Source: G965207125 sp965207125 (GTDB lineage: Bacteria > Pseudomonadota > Alphaproteobacteria > Puniceispirillales > UBA1172). From it: 64,000 nt of DNA. The notes beneath the pieces are model-generated. The model was not told the DNA's origin and searched no databases. It was given only the letters and a program-made list of their open reading frames with translations. The stretch is from NCBI GenBank assembly GCA_965207125.1, contig OZ242263.1:2046001-2110000 (forward strand), given 5' to 3'. The position numbers were made by a program, and so were the translations under genes. Shown here one piece after another: positions 38,427 to 46,721 of the stretch. Position 1 is the first letter of the stretch. Every line of letters begins with the position of its first letter.

Positions 38427-40874
38427 GTAGAAGATATCACTAAGAGTGCTAAGAAAGGTGATAAAGAGGCACAGTATAATCTTGCTTGGAGGTATTCAAA
38501 GGGAAAGGCGTCCCGCAAGATTATGGAAAGGCTATTGATTGGCTCACCAAATCTGCGGAACAAGATGATGCAAGGGCGCAGTTTAATCTTGGTGGGATGT
38601 ATGCAGAAGGGAAAGGTACTCCGCAAGATGATAAACAGGCTGTTCATTGGCTCACCAAATCTGCAGAGCAAAGTTTTGCGCGGGCGCAGAATGGTCTTGG
38701 TATGAGATATAAAAATGGAGAAGGCGTCCCACAAGACTATGAGAAAGCCCAAATCTGCAGAGCAAGGTTATGCAGATGCGCAGTTTAATCTTGGTGGGAT
38801 GTATGCAGAAGGGAAAGGTACTCCGCAAGATGATAAACAGGCTGTTCATTGGTACACCAAATCTGCAGAGCAAGGTCTTGCGGCGGCGCAGAATAATCTT
38901 GGTGTGATGTATCTCAATGGAAAGGCGTTCCGCAAGATGATAAAAGGGCATTGGTCACCAAATCTGCAGAGCAAGGTCTTCCGGTGGCGCAGAATAGTCT
39001 TGGTCTGATGTATGAAAATGGAAGAAGCGTTCCGAAAGATGATCAACAGGCTGTTCATTGGTACACCAAATCTGCAGAGCAAGGTGATGCGGCGGCGCAG
39101 AATAATCTTGGCAGTTTAATCTTGGTTTGATGTATGCAAGAATGCTGGGGGCAGAAAGGCAATGTATTACTCCCGCAAGATTATGAAACAGGCTGTTCAT
39201 TGGTAATGCACCAAATCTGCAGAGCAAGGTACTTGATGCATTGGTACACCAAATCTGCGGCAGAATGAACTTGGTATGATATATGCAGAAGGGAAAGGCG
39301 CTCCGCAAGATGATAAACAGGCTGTTCATTGGTTCACCAAATCTGCGGAGCAAGGTGATGCGGGGGCGCAGTTTTATCTTGGTGGGATGTGTGATATATA
39401 AAAATGGAGAACGGATATTCAGATGAACAAAAAGCGTCCCACAAGACTATGAGAAAGCCATTGACTGGATCAAGGGTCACCAAAGAATCATGCTCAAGTT
39501 AACCCGCAAGGTTTTATACCTGTTTGTTTGCGGACGGGGTTTGCAGTTTGATATCTGGGGACTTGTGACAAGGTAGGTATGCAAAACCAAGCGATGTATC
39601 AGTAATTACCGCTCGCACCTCTGTCCCGTATTGTGTTCTCGAGCGCGTATGCATCATCCAAATGCGTACGGGTCACGCAAATCCTGCAGACACAAGGCTT
39701 TTCACCTTGCGGTTCAATTCCAAGGTAACAAATCGCAGTATACCCAATCTTGGTAGATGATGTATGCAGAAGGGAAACGGCGCTCCGCAAGATGATAAAC
39801 AGGCTGTTGATTGGTACCGGACACCAAATCTGCGCGAGCAAGTTGGCCGGATAATTTGCTGCGGTATTGCGCAGGAGGATGATCTGACGAGGTGTAAAGC
39901 GGAAGATGAAAAATATGAAAGCATTATGGAAGAAATAGGCGCGGTATTGCCCACAAGACTATGAGAAAGCCATTGACGGATAGTATTGGTTCACCAAATC
40001 TGCGTAGAGCAAGGCTAAGAAAGGTGCGGAGGCGCAGTATAATCTTGGTGTGATACAGCGGTATGCAGAAGGGAAAGGCGCTCCGCAAGATGATAAGACA
40101 GAGCTGTTGATTGGCCATTGACTGGTTCACCAAATCTGCAGAGCAAAGCGCGGCAGTTTTATCTTGGTTTGATGTATTACAGCAGTGATGGCGTCCCGCA
40201 AGACTATAATCTTGGTTCACCAAATCTGCAGAGATGTATGCAGTATAATCTTGGGAATTGCAGGCGCGTCCCGCAAGATGATAAACAGGCTGTTCATTGG
40301 TTCACCAAATCTGCGGAGCAAGGTGATGCGGATGCGCAGTATAATCTTGGTTTGATGTATGCAGAAGGTGATGGCGTCCCGCAAGATGATAAACAAGCTG
40401 TTCATTGGTTCACCAAATCTGCGGAACAAGGTGATGCAGGGGCGCAGTTTTCTCTTGGTGTGATGTATGCAGAAGGGAGAAGGCGTTCCGCAAGATGATA
40501 AACAGGCTGTTCATTGGTACACCAAATCTGCAGAGCAAGGTGATGCGTTGGCGCAGTTTTATCTTGGTGTGATGTATTACAATGGAAGAGGCGTTCCGCA
40601 AGACTATGAGAAAGGCCATTGACTGGTTCACCAAATCTGCGAAGCAAGGTGATGCAAGGGCGCAGTTTAATCTTGGTGCGATCTATAAGAAGGGAATAGG
40701 CCTTATGCAAAATTACAAAAAAGCCTATATGTGGTTCGACCTTGCTATTCATAACGGATATTCAGATAAACAAAAATTAGAGACAAAGTGGCAAAGGAAC
40801 TTAGCTCTCAAGATTTGATAGAAGCACAAGAGATGACAAAGCGTTGCCTCGATAGTGGATATAAGAATTGCTAA
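38370..40874 (+). pseudogene. Sel1-repeat protein array 2, frame broken
   Basis: Starts at ATG 38,370 after TTAGGAGGATGAGATC with MAKDLKNKAKASFKAGNTEV, then KSAKKGDKEAQYNLAW and Sel1 units. The first shift occurs near 38,500, and repeats continue in changing frames (GVPQDYGKAIDWLTKSAEQ, GKGTPQDDKQAVHWLTKSAE). Units are regular at 38,480-39,360, scrambled at 39,370-40,230, and regular again at 40,250-40,700 (QGDADAQYNLGLMYAEGDG). The tail KAYMWFDLAIHNGYSD leads to a broken C-terminus and TAA at 40,872-40,874. The start is well supported, with an initiation region and leader but no signal peptide. Confidence 0.7.
39390..39915 (+). repeat. Shredded third copy of the Sel1-tail/spacer/ParA-like segment
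   Basis: Inside array 2 appear, in order, compressed pieces of the duplicated segment: GGATATTCAGATGAACAAAA (Sel1 tail), GGATCAAGGGTCA, CCCGCAAGGTTTTATACC, GACGGGGTTTGCA, a long piece of the spacer (AAACCAAGCGATGTATCAGT onward), CAAATCGCAG, and a rump of the ParA end and leader (TGCGGTATTGCGCAGGAGG). Deletions of 5-250 bases separate them and Sel1 fragments are interleaved. The order is kept while material is lost, as expected from a collapsed or decaying repeat. Confidence 0.65.
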
Positions 40875-41557
40875 TGGATCAAGGGTCAAAATCCGTGATA
40901 GGTGTTTAATATCGCTGGAGAGAATCATGTTCTCAAGTTAACCCGCTTCAAGCTGGAATAATCCCCGTTTTATACCTGTTTGTTCTGCTCTCGGACGGGG
41001 TTTGCACGTGACGGGTGGGATGATAGTGTGGGGACTTGTGACAAGGTAGGATGTGCAAAACCAAGCGATGTATCAGTAATTACCGCTCGCACCTCTGTCC
41101 CGTATTGTGTTCTCGAGCGCGTATGCATCATCCAAATGCGTACGGGTACGCAACTCCTCTGACACAATGAGGTGCTTTTCACCTGCGTCAAGGGTTCAAT
41201 TCCAAGTATATCTTCAAGTAACAAATCGCAGAATTGGTTATGCCTGTCATACCCAAGCGCTCACAGTACGCTGCGTATATAGATGCGATGAACCAGGCAA
41301 AATCTGTCGGTAAGCGCATTATTACTGTGGTCACAAACGGCGACAAAAGCCGCGAGCAGGAGCGCAATACTATCCTATCCCTGAAACAACAGGGGGCTTT
41401 CGAAATCCCTGCGAGTGGTGTCTTTACCCGTGCAGATAGCGCATACCGGACGATTTTTGACCCGGCCTTAAAAAATACCTATGGAATCCACGACCGGCGA
41501 CGGGAGTTGGCCGCGATAATTTCTGCGGTATTGCAAAACCTGCAATTAGGAGAATGA
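40696..41557 (+). repeat. Duplicated segment, copy 2
   Basis: Near-identical partner of 37,405-38,268, comprising the Sel1 gene end, the conserved spacer (40,875-41,233) and the second ParA-like frame. After this copy the sequence leaves the Sel1 series and enters a different small gene, so this is the right-hand end of the repeat element. Confidence 0.85.
41240..41557 (+). CDS. ParA-like C-terminal fragment, copy 2
   Basis: Begins MPVIPKRSQYAAYIDAMNQA and differs from copy 1 at a few residues (KSREQE for KRREQE, QQGAFE for QEGAFE, LGE for LGG at the end). Same caveats: it resembles a ParA C-terminal half and lacks any Walker A. It is followed after a TTAGGAG site by a small-protein gene with the same MxxDLKNKxK start as the Sel1 gene, which would suit a partition-type ATPase plus DNA-binding partner. 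Confidence 0.4.
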   Translation: MPVIPKRSQYAAYIDAMNQAKSVGKRIITVVTNGDKSREQERNTILSLKQQGAFEIPASGVFTRADSAYRTIFDPALKNTYGIHDRRRELAAIISAVLQNLQLGE

Positions 41558-41561
41558 GATC

Positions 41562-41896
41562 ATGACGAGCGACTTGAAAAATAAAGAGAAAGACTGATAC
41601 AGCAAGAGAAAGCGCGTTCAGATGAATTTACTCAATCTAACGATGACGTTAACAATCCCAAGGCCCCCAAACCAAAATTAAAACGTAAAAGCCAAAAAGC
41701 ACATCTTAACCGTGCTCCGAGGCTCTTTCGTATCCGATTAGATTATCAGGAAAAATTCGATGGGTTGGTCGCGAGGATGAAATACGCCGAAGGTAAAAAT
41801 GCTCCAGCCTTGATCATAGCCGTGCTTATTTTAAACTCTTTAACAATGCAGGCAAGTCATCTATCGAAGGAATGGCGTGGGTGGCTTTTGGCATGA
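41562..41896 (+). pseudogene. Small basic protein, possible ribbon-helix-helix partner, frameshifted
   Basis: The ATG at 41,562 encodes MTSDLKNKEKD and stops at once. One frame over, the sequence continues LIQQEKARSDEFTQSNDD, a lysine-rich linker (KPKLKRKSQK), then APRLFRIRLDYQEKFDGLVA and EGKNAPALIIAVL, to TGA at 41,894-41,896. It overlaps the 3' end of the opposite-strand HAD gene by about 70 bases. The C-terminal part could be a small DNA-binding fold, as in ParG-type partners that follow parA; this is inference from context and weak pattern only. Confidence 0.3.
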
Positions 41897-42563
41897 ATTT
41901 TGGGATTGTCGGGGCGCCATCGGTGACGGCGATAATATTGCCACAACCGGCCTCGATGGCAGCGTCATGGTCGGCGTAGGTATCGCCAATCATCAAGGTT
42001 TTTTCAGGATGGATCTCAAGGCGGTCGCAAATATGGCGAAACCCGCCGCCTTCAGGCTTTCGCCCAACCCCGCTATCGGCGGTTATCACCATATCCATGA
42101 ATGCGCTAATGCCCAGATCATCGAGATTGATTTTGGTCGTCTCGTCGCCATCATTGGTCAGGGTAGCAAGACGGTATCCTTCCTCCGCTAGACTTCGCAT
42201 GACCTGATGGGGGTGGCCTTTCGGGGCGGTTTTACCGCGAACCTCATCAACCAAAATGTGGAAAATATTATCTGTATATTCAGGGCTTGGAATAATATTC
42301 TTAAGGTCATGGTCGAGCGCCCCCCAGATAGGAAGCAAGCTTGAATATGTTCCCGACGCATAGGGGCTGTTGTCGGTGATTAGCCCATCCTCGCCGCTTT
42401 CATCTAGCTCAACCCCAATGGCTTCTAGGAGCTTTTTATATCCGACTCTTCCATCGATGAGGCTTTCGGTATATCGGGCCATAGCGATAGTCGCGGCAAT
42501 CCAAGTTTTACTAAGATTGAGTAAGACGCCGTCTTTATCAAAAATGATCAATTCAAAAGACAT
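41826..42563 (-). CDS. HAD-superfamily phosphatase (phosphoglycolate phosphatase-like)
   Basis: A 245-residue haloacid dehalogenase hydrolase. Motif I is IIFDKDGVLLNL (nucleophile Asp near residue 9), motif II ATLTNDGD, motif III lysine in GRKPEGGGF, and motif IV MIGDTYADHDAA. The cap region after motif I is of the Gph type. The substrate cannot be fixed; phosphoglycolate or a similar small phosphoester is likely. It is the last chromosomal-type gene before the defence island and is intact. Confidence 0.88.
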   Translation of the reverse strand: MSFELIIFDKDGVLLNLSKTWIAATIAMARYTESLIDGRVGYKKLLEAIGVELDESGEDGLITDNSPYASGTYSSLLPIWGALDHDLKNIIPSPEYTDNIFHILVDEVRGKTAPKGHPHQVMRSLAEEGYRLATLTNDGDETTKINLDDLGISAFMDMVITADSGVGRKPEGGGFRHICDRLEIHPEKTLMIGDTYADHDAAIEAGCGNIIAVTDGAPTIPKFMPKATHAIPSIDDLPALLKSLK

Positions 42564-42687
42564 GGGGGGGATTATAGAGTGGTTAGATGATTATAGCACT
42601 TTAAATTACGTTATACTCAAGATTAGGTCGTCGAATGCGCCCTTCTACATATGCGAAATATGCAAAAAAGAGGAAGATAAGGACAGA

Positions 42688-42714
42688 TCTCCCCCGGTTT
42701 GATAGAGGGGGAGA
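42688..42714. terminator. Strong 8-bp hairpin, candidate terminator
   Basis: TCTCCCCC (42,688-42,695) pairs perfectly with GGGGGAGA (42,707-42,714) around an 11-base loop. It lies just after the stop of the ArdC-like fragment on its strand and upstream of the HAD gene. No T run is adjacent, so factor-independent termination is not assured. Confidence 0.4.
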
Positions 42715-42735
42715 GCCGTGGATATCATTTCTATC

Positions 42736-43098
42736 TTAATATACCACCGGGTAACGCTCCAGAATAGATTTGATCACAGAAATGTTTGGAACAAACATTT
42801 TGGTTTGATAATTGTGAATCTCAACGATGCATCCATATTGTTTGAGAGCACTGATGTTTTCACGGGTTTCTCCCATGATTTCAACCCGGCTTGTTCCGTG
42901 GGTCCGAGTGTGTCTGAGGCACATTTCATTTGCTAAGTTTACGCCGAGGCCGCCATTGATGCCGTGGTAGGGGCGTTTGGTTGTGGCATTTTCGGGCAGG
43001 GACAGCCCTGGCTTATGCCAAGGCAACTTAAAATCACCGCTAGCCGTTTTAAGGCCAGTGACGATGGTATTGGTAATTTCGGCGTAGACATCGCGCAT
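42736..43098 (-). CDS. ArdC N-terminal-like fragment joined to an unknown domain
   Basis: A 120-residue protein. Residues 1-55 (MRDVYAEITNTIVTGLKTA, LPWHKPGLSLPENATT, RPYHGING) match the N-terminal ssDNA-binding domain of ArdC-type antirestriction proteins (DUF1738). ArdC proteins are normally about 300 residues with a C-terminal metalloprotease-like domain; here the sequence changes after residue 55 to SRVEIMGETRENISALKQYG and ends at PVVY. I do not recognise that second half. A GGAGAGAG ribosome site precedes the ATG. It may be a truncated ArdC or a real small fusion; ArdC genes travel on plasmids and integrative elements. Confidence 0.55.
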   Translation of the reverse strand: MRDVYAEITNTIVTGLKTASGDFKLPWHKPGLSLPENATTKRPYHGINGGLGVNLANEMCLRHTRTHGTSRVEIMGETRENISALKQYGCIVEIHNYQTKMFVPNISVIKSILERYPVVY

Positions 43099-43264
43099 AA
43101 CTCTCTCTCCTTATGTTTTGAGAAATCATTATTTCGCGCAATACCACTCTCCTTTTATGCAAAAAACCCGTTTGGGAGACGGGGCATAAGGGGGAAACAT
43201 TTATCTCCTTAAAAAATATAAGCAATGGCTAGATTTTTATCCACTTATCAGCCATTTTAGCGAG

Positions 43265-44269
43265 ATGGGTACAAACTGGTCTTTTCTGCAACTTGAGAAG
43301 TACATCCGCGATGAGATGCGGATGTCTCACATCTATCAACCCGTGATGCTTCGCGTGTTACTGGAGAACAAAGGCACCGCAGCGGTTGAGGATATAGCCA
43401 AAGCATTTCTGATCTATGATCGATCGCAGATCGAATATTACGAGGGTCGCGTCAACAGATGGGTCAGTAGTGTCTTGACGGGCAGGGGCATCGTTGAGTC
43501 TGTGAAAGACGGCCGTCGAATAATCGGATACAGGCTGATCGCAGACCAGTTGAAATATCGGGAAACTGAATCGCTCATACAGATCTGCAATGAACGCTTG
43601 TCTGCCTATATGAAAAAGCGCGAGGACAACATTTGGGAGCACCGAGGAATTGCAGAGGGCTACGTGCGCAAAACCGTACGCTATAATGTGTTGCATCGTG
43701 CAAAGCGCCGCTGCGAGTTATGTGGGGTTCACGAGAGTAAGGCTGCTCTCCATATCGACCATATTGTTCCTCGCGTACGAGGTGGAAGTGATGACATCAG
43801 CAACTTACAAGCACTTTGCGTCACCTGTAACACGAGCAAGCGCGACCGTGACGATACAGACTTCCGCAGCATTCTAGAGTCCTACAATGACCGGGTTGAT
43901 GGCTGTATATTTTGTAACATCGATTCCAAAAAGATCGTTGCTCAGAACGAGTTGTGTTATGCGATCCGGGATGGTTATCCCGTTACGCGGCATCACACGC
44001 TTGTAATTCCCAAGCGGCACGTTGCTGGATACTTCGACCTCTACCAGCCAGAACTGAATGCCATTCATGCTATGCTCGAAGAGCAGCGGACAGAGATCTT
44101 AAGCCTAGACCCGGCCATCACTGGATCCAATGTCGGCATCAATGCTGGAGAAGATGCTGGACAAACAATTTTCCACACCCACGTTCACCTTATCCCGCGA
44201 CGCAAAGGCGACGTATCAGAACCACGCGGTGGGGTGCGCGGTGTCATTCCCGGCAAGCAACAGTACTGA
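43265..44269 (+). CDS. HNH endonuclease-HIT domain fusion protein
   Basis: A 334-residue protein in three parts. Residues 1-105 look like a winged-helix region (IYQPVMLRVLLENKG, GRGIVESVKDGRRIIGYRL). Residues 145-200 form an HNH nuclease with zinc cysteines (CELCGVHESK, LHIDHIVPRVRGGSDDISNL, LCVTCNTSKRDRD). Residues 217-325 are a HIT nucleotide-hydrolase/transferase domain (CIFCNIDSKKIV, HTLVIPKRHV) with the catalytic triad HTHVHLIP near residue 303. Both active sites look complete. It converges with dndE across 92 bases and is the only + strand gene between the ArdC fragment and the dnd operon. A DNA nuclease fused to a nucleotide-processing domain beside a defence operon suggests a defence role; no function is known to me. 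Confidence 0.85.
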   Translation: MGTNWSFLQLEKYIRDEMRMSHIYQPVMLRVLLENKGTAAVEDIAKAFLIYDRSQIEYYEGRVNRWVSSVLTGRGIVESVKDGRRIIGYRLIADQLKYRETESLIQICNERLSAYMKKREDNIWEHRGIAEGYVRKTVRYNVLHRAKRRCELCGVHESKAALHIDHIVPRVRGGSDDISNLQALCVTCNTSKRDRDDTDFRSILESYNDRVDGCIFCNIDSKKIVAQNELCYAIRDGYPVTRHHTLVIPKRHVAGYFDLYQPELNAIHAMLEEQRTEILSLDPAITGSNVGINAGEDAGQTIFHTHVHLIPRRKGDVSEPRGGVRGVIPGKQQY

Positions 44270-44361
44270 AATATCGACCGAGTTATTCTTCAAGAAATTT
44301 CCCCTTCAGACTAGTCGAACTTGGTATGAAAATCTCCTGTTTGTTGAGTGCCATTCAAACC

Positions 44362-44758
44362 TCACTTAGATTTGCTATGCTCCACGAGCGATAACAAATC
44401 CTGAATGCTTTTAATGTTCTTTTGAGACACGAGGTAGCCAATGCCGCGATGCAGATGTAAAGCGAATTGCCTATTGAGTGTCGTCTGATCGATGTCTATT
44501 TCGTCACGGACGCATCGGGCTTTCAGCAATCCCAAATACAAATCTTCATAATCAGAGCCGGTGAAGGTATCCCAAGCCATCTCGACATTGCTATCCATCT
44601 TTATTTCGATCTCTTGAGGTTTTGATGCTTCTGACAACGAAAGACAGAAAGCCCAACGACAGAGGATATTCCGTTGGCTTGAGGCCTGTGCGCCGTTTTA
44701 GAGTACTCAGTTGATCTTTTGCTTTTTGAGAAAGCCGGATTCTCGAGATTCCTATCAT
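44362..44758 (-). CDS. dndE: DNA phosphorothioation protein DndE, one frameshift
   Basis: DndE is a small protein required for phosphorothioate modification and binds nicked DNA. The true start is the ATG at 44,758 overlapping the dndD stop (ATGA): MIGISRIRLSQKAKDQLSTL, then KRRTGLKP. One extra G near 44,690 breaks the frame; removing it gives TNILCRWAFCLSLSEASKP, joining the downstream frame with WDTFTGSDYEDLYLGLLKA and the family motif LHLHRGIGYL. The reconstructed length, about 131 residues, fits DndE. It is the last gene of dndB-C-D-E. Confidence 0.85.
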
Positions 44759-46721
44759 GGAGAAGATTCTACGATTGTTGTGCTGCCTTCTTTATCATCA
44801 TAATTAAGATGAAATATGCGGCTGATACTAGGTTTAAGCTCATCAAAATACTCATCCACGATCTCCTCATCGGTGGAAAAAAGGAGAACCTGATGAGAAA
44901 CTTGACCGAAATAGTGTTTGACCAGTCTCATTCGGTGATTGGAATCAAGCCTCCCTAGAGGAGTGTCAACAGCAACGGGTGAAGCTTTGCGACGCGCGCG
45001 CCATGCCCCATAACAATGATATAGCAAGCAGTTGACGTTCTCCAGCTGATAGCTGATCTGTTCTCAGATCGTGGTTGTCGAGGTTGCTAAGAGAGATATT
45101 GAACGTTTCTGGGTTGATCTTAATGCTTTTGACGAGATTCTCTTTATGCAAAAGCGTCCAATAGCTTTCCAGCACAAGAGATTCGATGCGCTGAATGTTT
45201 CTGTTAAGAATTTTTGCCCGAAAAACATCAAGTATACCGCGCCCAGCGTCCAAACGCTTAAGGTAGTGCAGGGTTTCCTTGTTGGTTATGTCTATTTCAA
45301 CCCTTTCTTGCCATGCGAGATTGAGATTTTCTTTAAATCTATCAACCCTTTTTTGAGCACTGTCTAACTCGTTAGAAAGAGAGCCGAGAGTAACACTTGC
45401 GGTTTTTAACTCTTCCTGAATCCGATCACGCTCACTTAATATCTCAAATAAGTTATTATCAGAGACTATGGTCATTTTGGCTGTCTGGGTTGCATCTTGC
45501 AGATCCTTTGCTTCATCTAACTGCTCAATAATCGTGCGGATCTTGCTTTGGTCATTCTTGATTTGCTTGTAAATGTTCTCGATGTTTAGCCGACCCAGCT
45601 CGGCTTCATCCGGGTAGGGCATATCTATATCAAGAGATTCCATCCGTTGCTTTCGGTCGTCGAGAAGGTATTGAGCTAGGGCATTTTTTGCCTCGCTCTC
45701 AATTTTTATTGTATCCAACTGCTTGAGTACATCCTGATCTCTGTGTTCAAGGATGGATAAAATTGTCTTTGTGGTATTAGCCTTTTCTGAGATTTCACAA
45801 AAACCTGCTAGATCATCCAGTAAATCAGGCACGAAAGCCAAAGGTAGCACTCCGGGACGCCAGATCGACCAGATTACTGTCTAACGCATTAAGGCGCCCC
45901 TTAATCGTGGCAAGTTTCTCGTCAATTTCTTGCTTTTGCTCGGCTGTTTGCCCTCCCATTCGCTGAAAATTACCGTCCAAAGCTTTCAGTTCACGCTCCA
46001 AAACATCAATTTTATGAGTCTGTAAAGCTGCTTTTTCGCCTAACAAACGATCAAGAGCATCTTGTGCAGTGGACAACTCGTTTTCTAGGTTTTTTATCTT
46101 TTCTTGGGTGGTCTTGGGAAAAGCATTGGATTGACGACGACGTTCAATGACTTTCATATCGTCTTGCAATTGCTCAATGATGTCGAGACCCAGAAGATTC
46201 TGTATGCCGCTACTAATCAGTTCGCGTCCGCCTTCAGGCGAAGCATAGTCTTCAATTTTCTCCCCATCGAAAAAAAAGAAATGTGATATTTGAGATGGCA
46301 GTATTTCATTAACGCTTTGTTCCCAGTGATCAGCAAGGGATTTTTTCCTGAATCCATTACGAACAACCTGAAGCTTTTCCTTGATATTCTGTCCTGATTT
46401 TGTCCAGATACGTTCAATCTTGTATTCGATCTCTTGTCCTTGTTCCGTGCGCCTGAAGATTAACTTGATGGAGGATTGGTTGTATCGAGACTTCTTGTTG
46501 ATACGTTTAAGGATATAATCATTGTAGTTTTCATCTTTGAGGCATTTGGCGGTACGCCCAAAGAGGATAATTTGCAACGCTTCAAGAATGGTTGTCTTGC
46601 CAGCGCCATTCAAGCCATAAAACAGAGTGACCGGACGTTCTTTAGACACTGGTGTCAAGAGTATCTCATTGATTCCTGCATAGATCCCGAAATCGTGCAG
46701 CGTAATTTTATCGATAATCAT
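44755..46721 (-). CDS. dndD: DNA phosphorothioation ATPase DndD, two frameshifts
   Basis: SMC/RecF-like ATPase of the Dnd modification complex. The first part has MIIDKITLHDFGIYAGINEI, Walker A GLNGAGKTT (36-44) and a LPSQISHFFFFDGEKIEDYA signature, then coiled coil. An extra C near 45,860 shifts the frame into LPLAFVPDLLDDL, more coiled coil and the ABC signature LSAGERQLLAISLLWGMARA. A second shift near 45,000 leads to Walker B AVDTPLGRLDSNHR and a C-terminus ending at 44,755. The reconstructed length, about 655 residues, fits the family. It overlaps dndC and dndE by 4 bases each. Confidence 0.9.

Noticed and set aside
35114..40870. Regular short repeats that could suggest a CRISPR array
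   Set aside because: The period is 108 bases with the repeat spanning the whole unit, and translation gives Sel1 motifs; there are no constant 25-40-base repeats with unique spacers and no cas genes.
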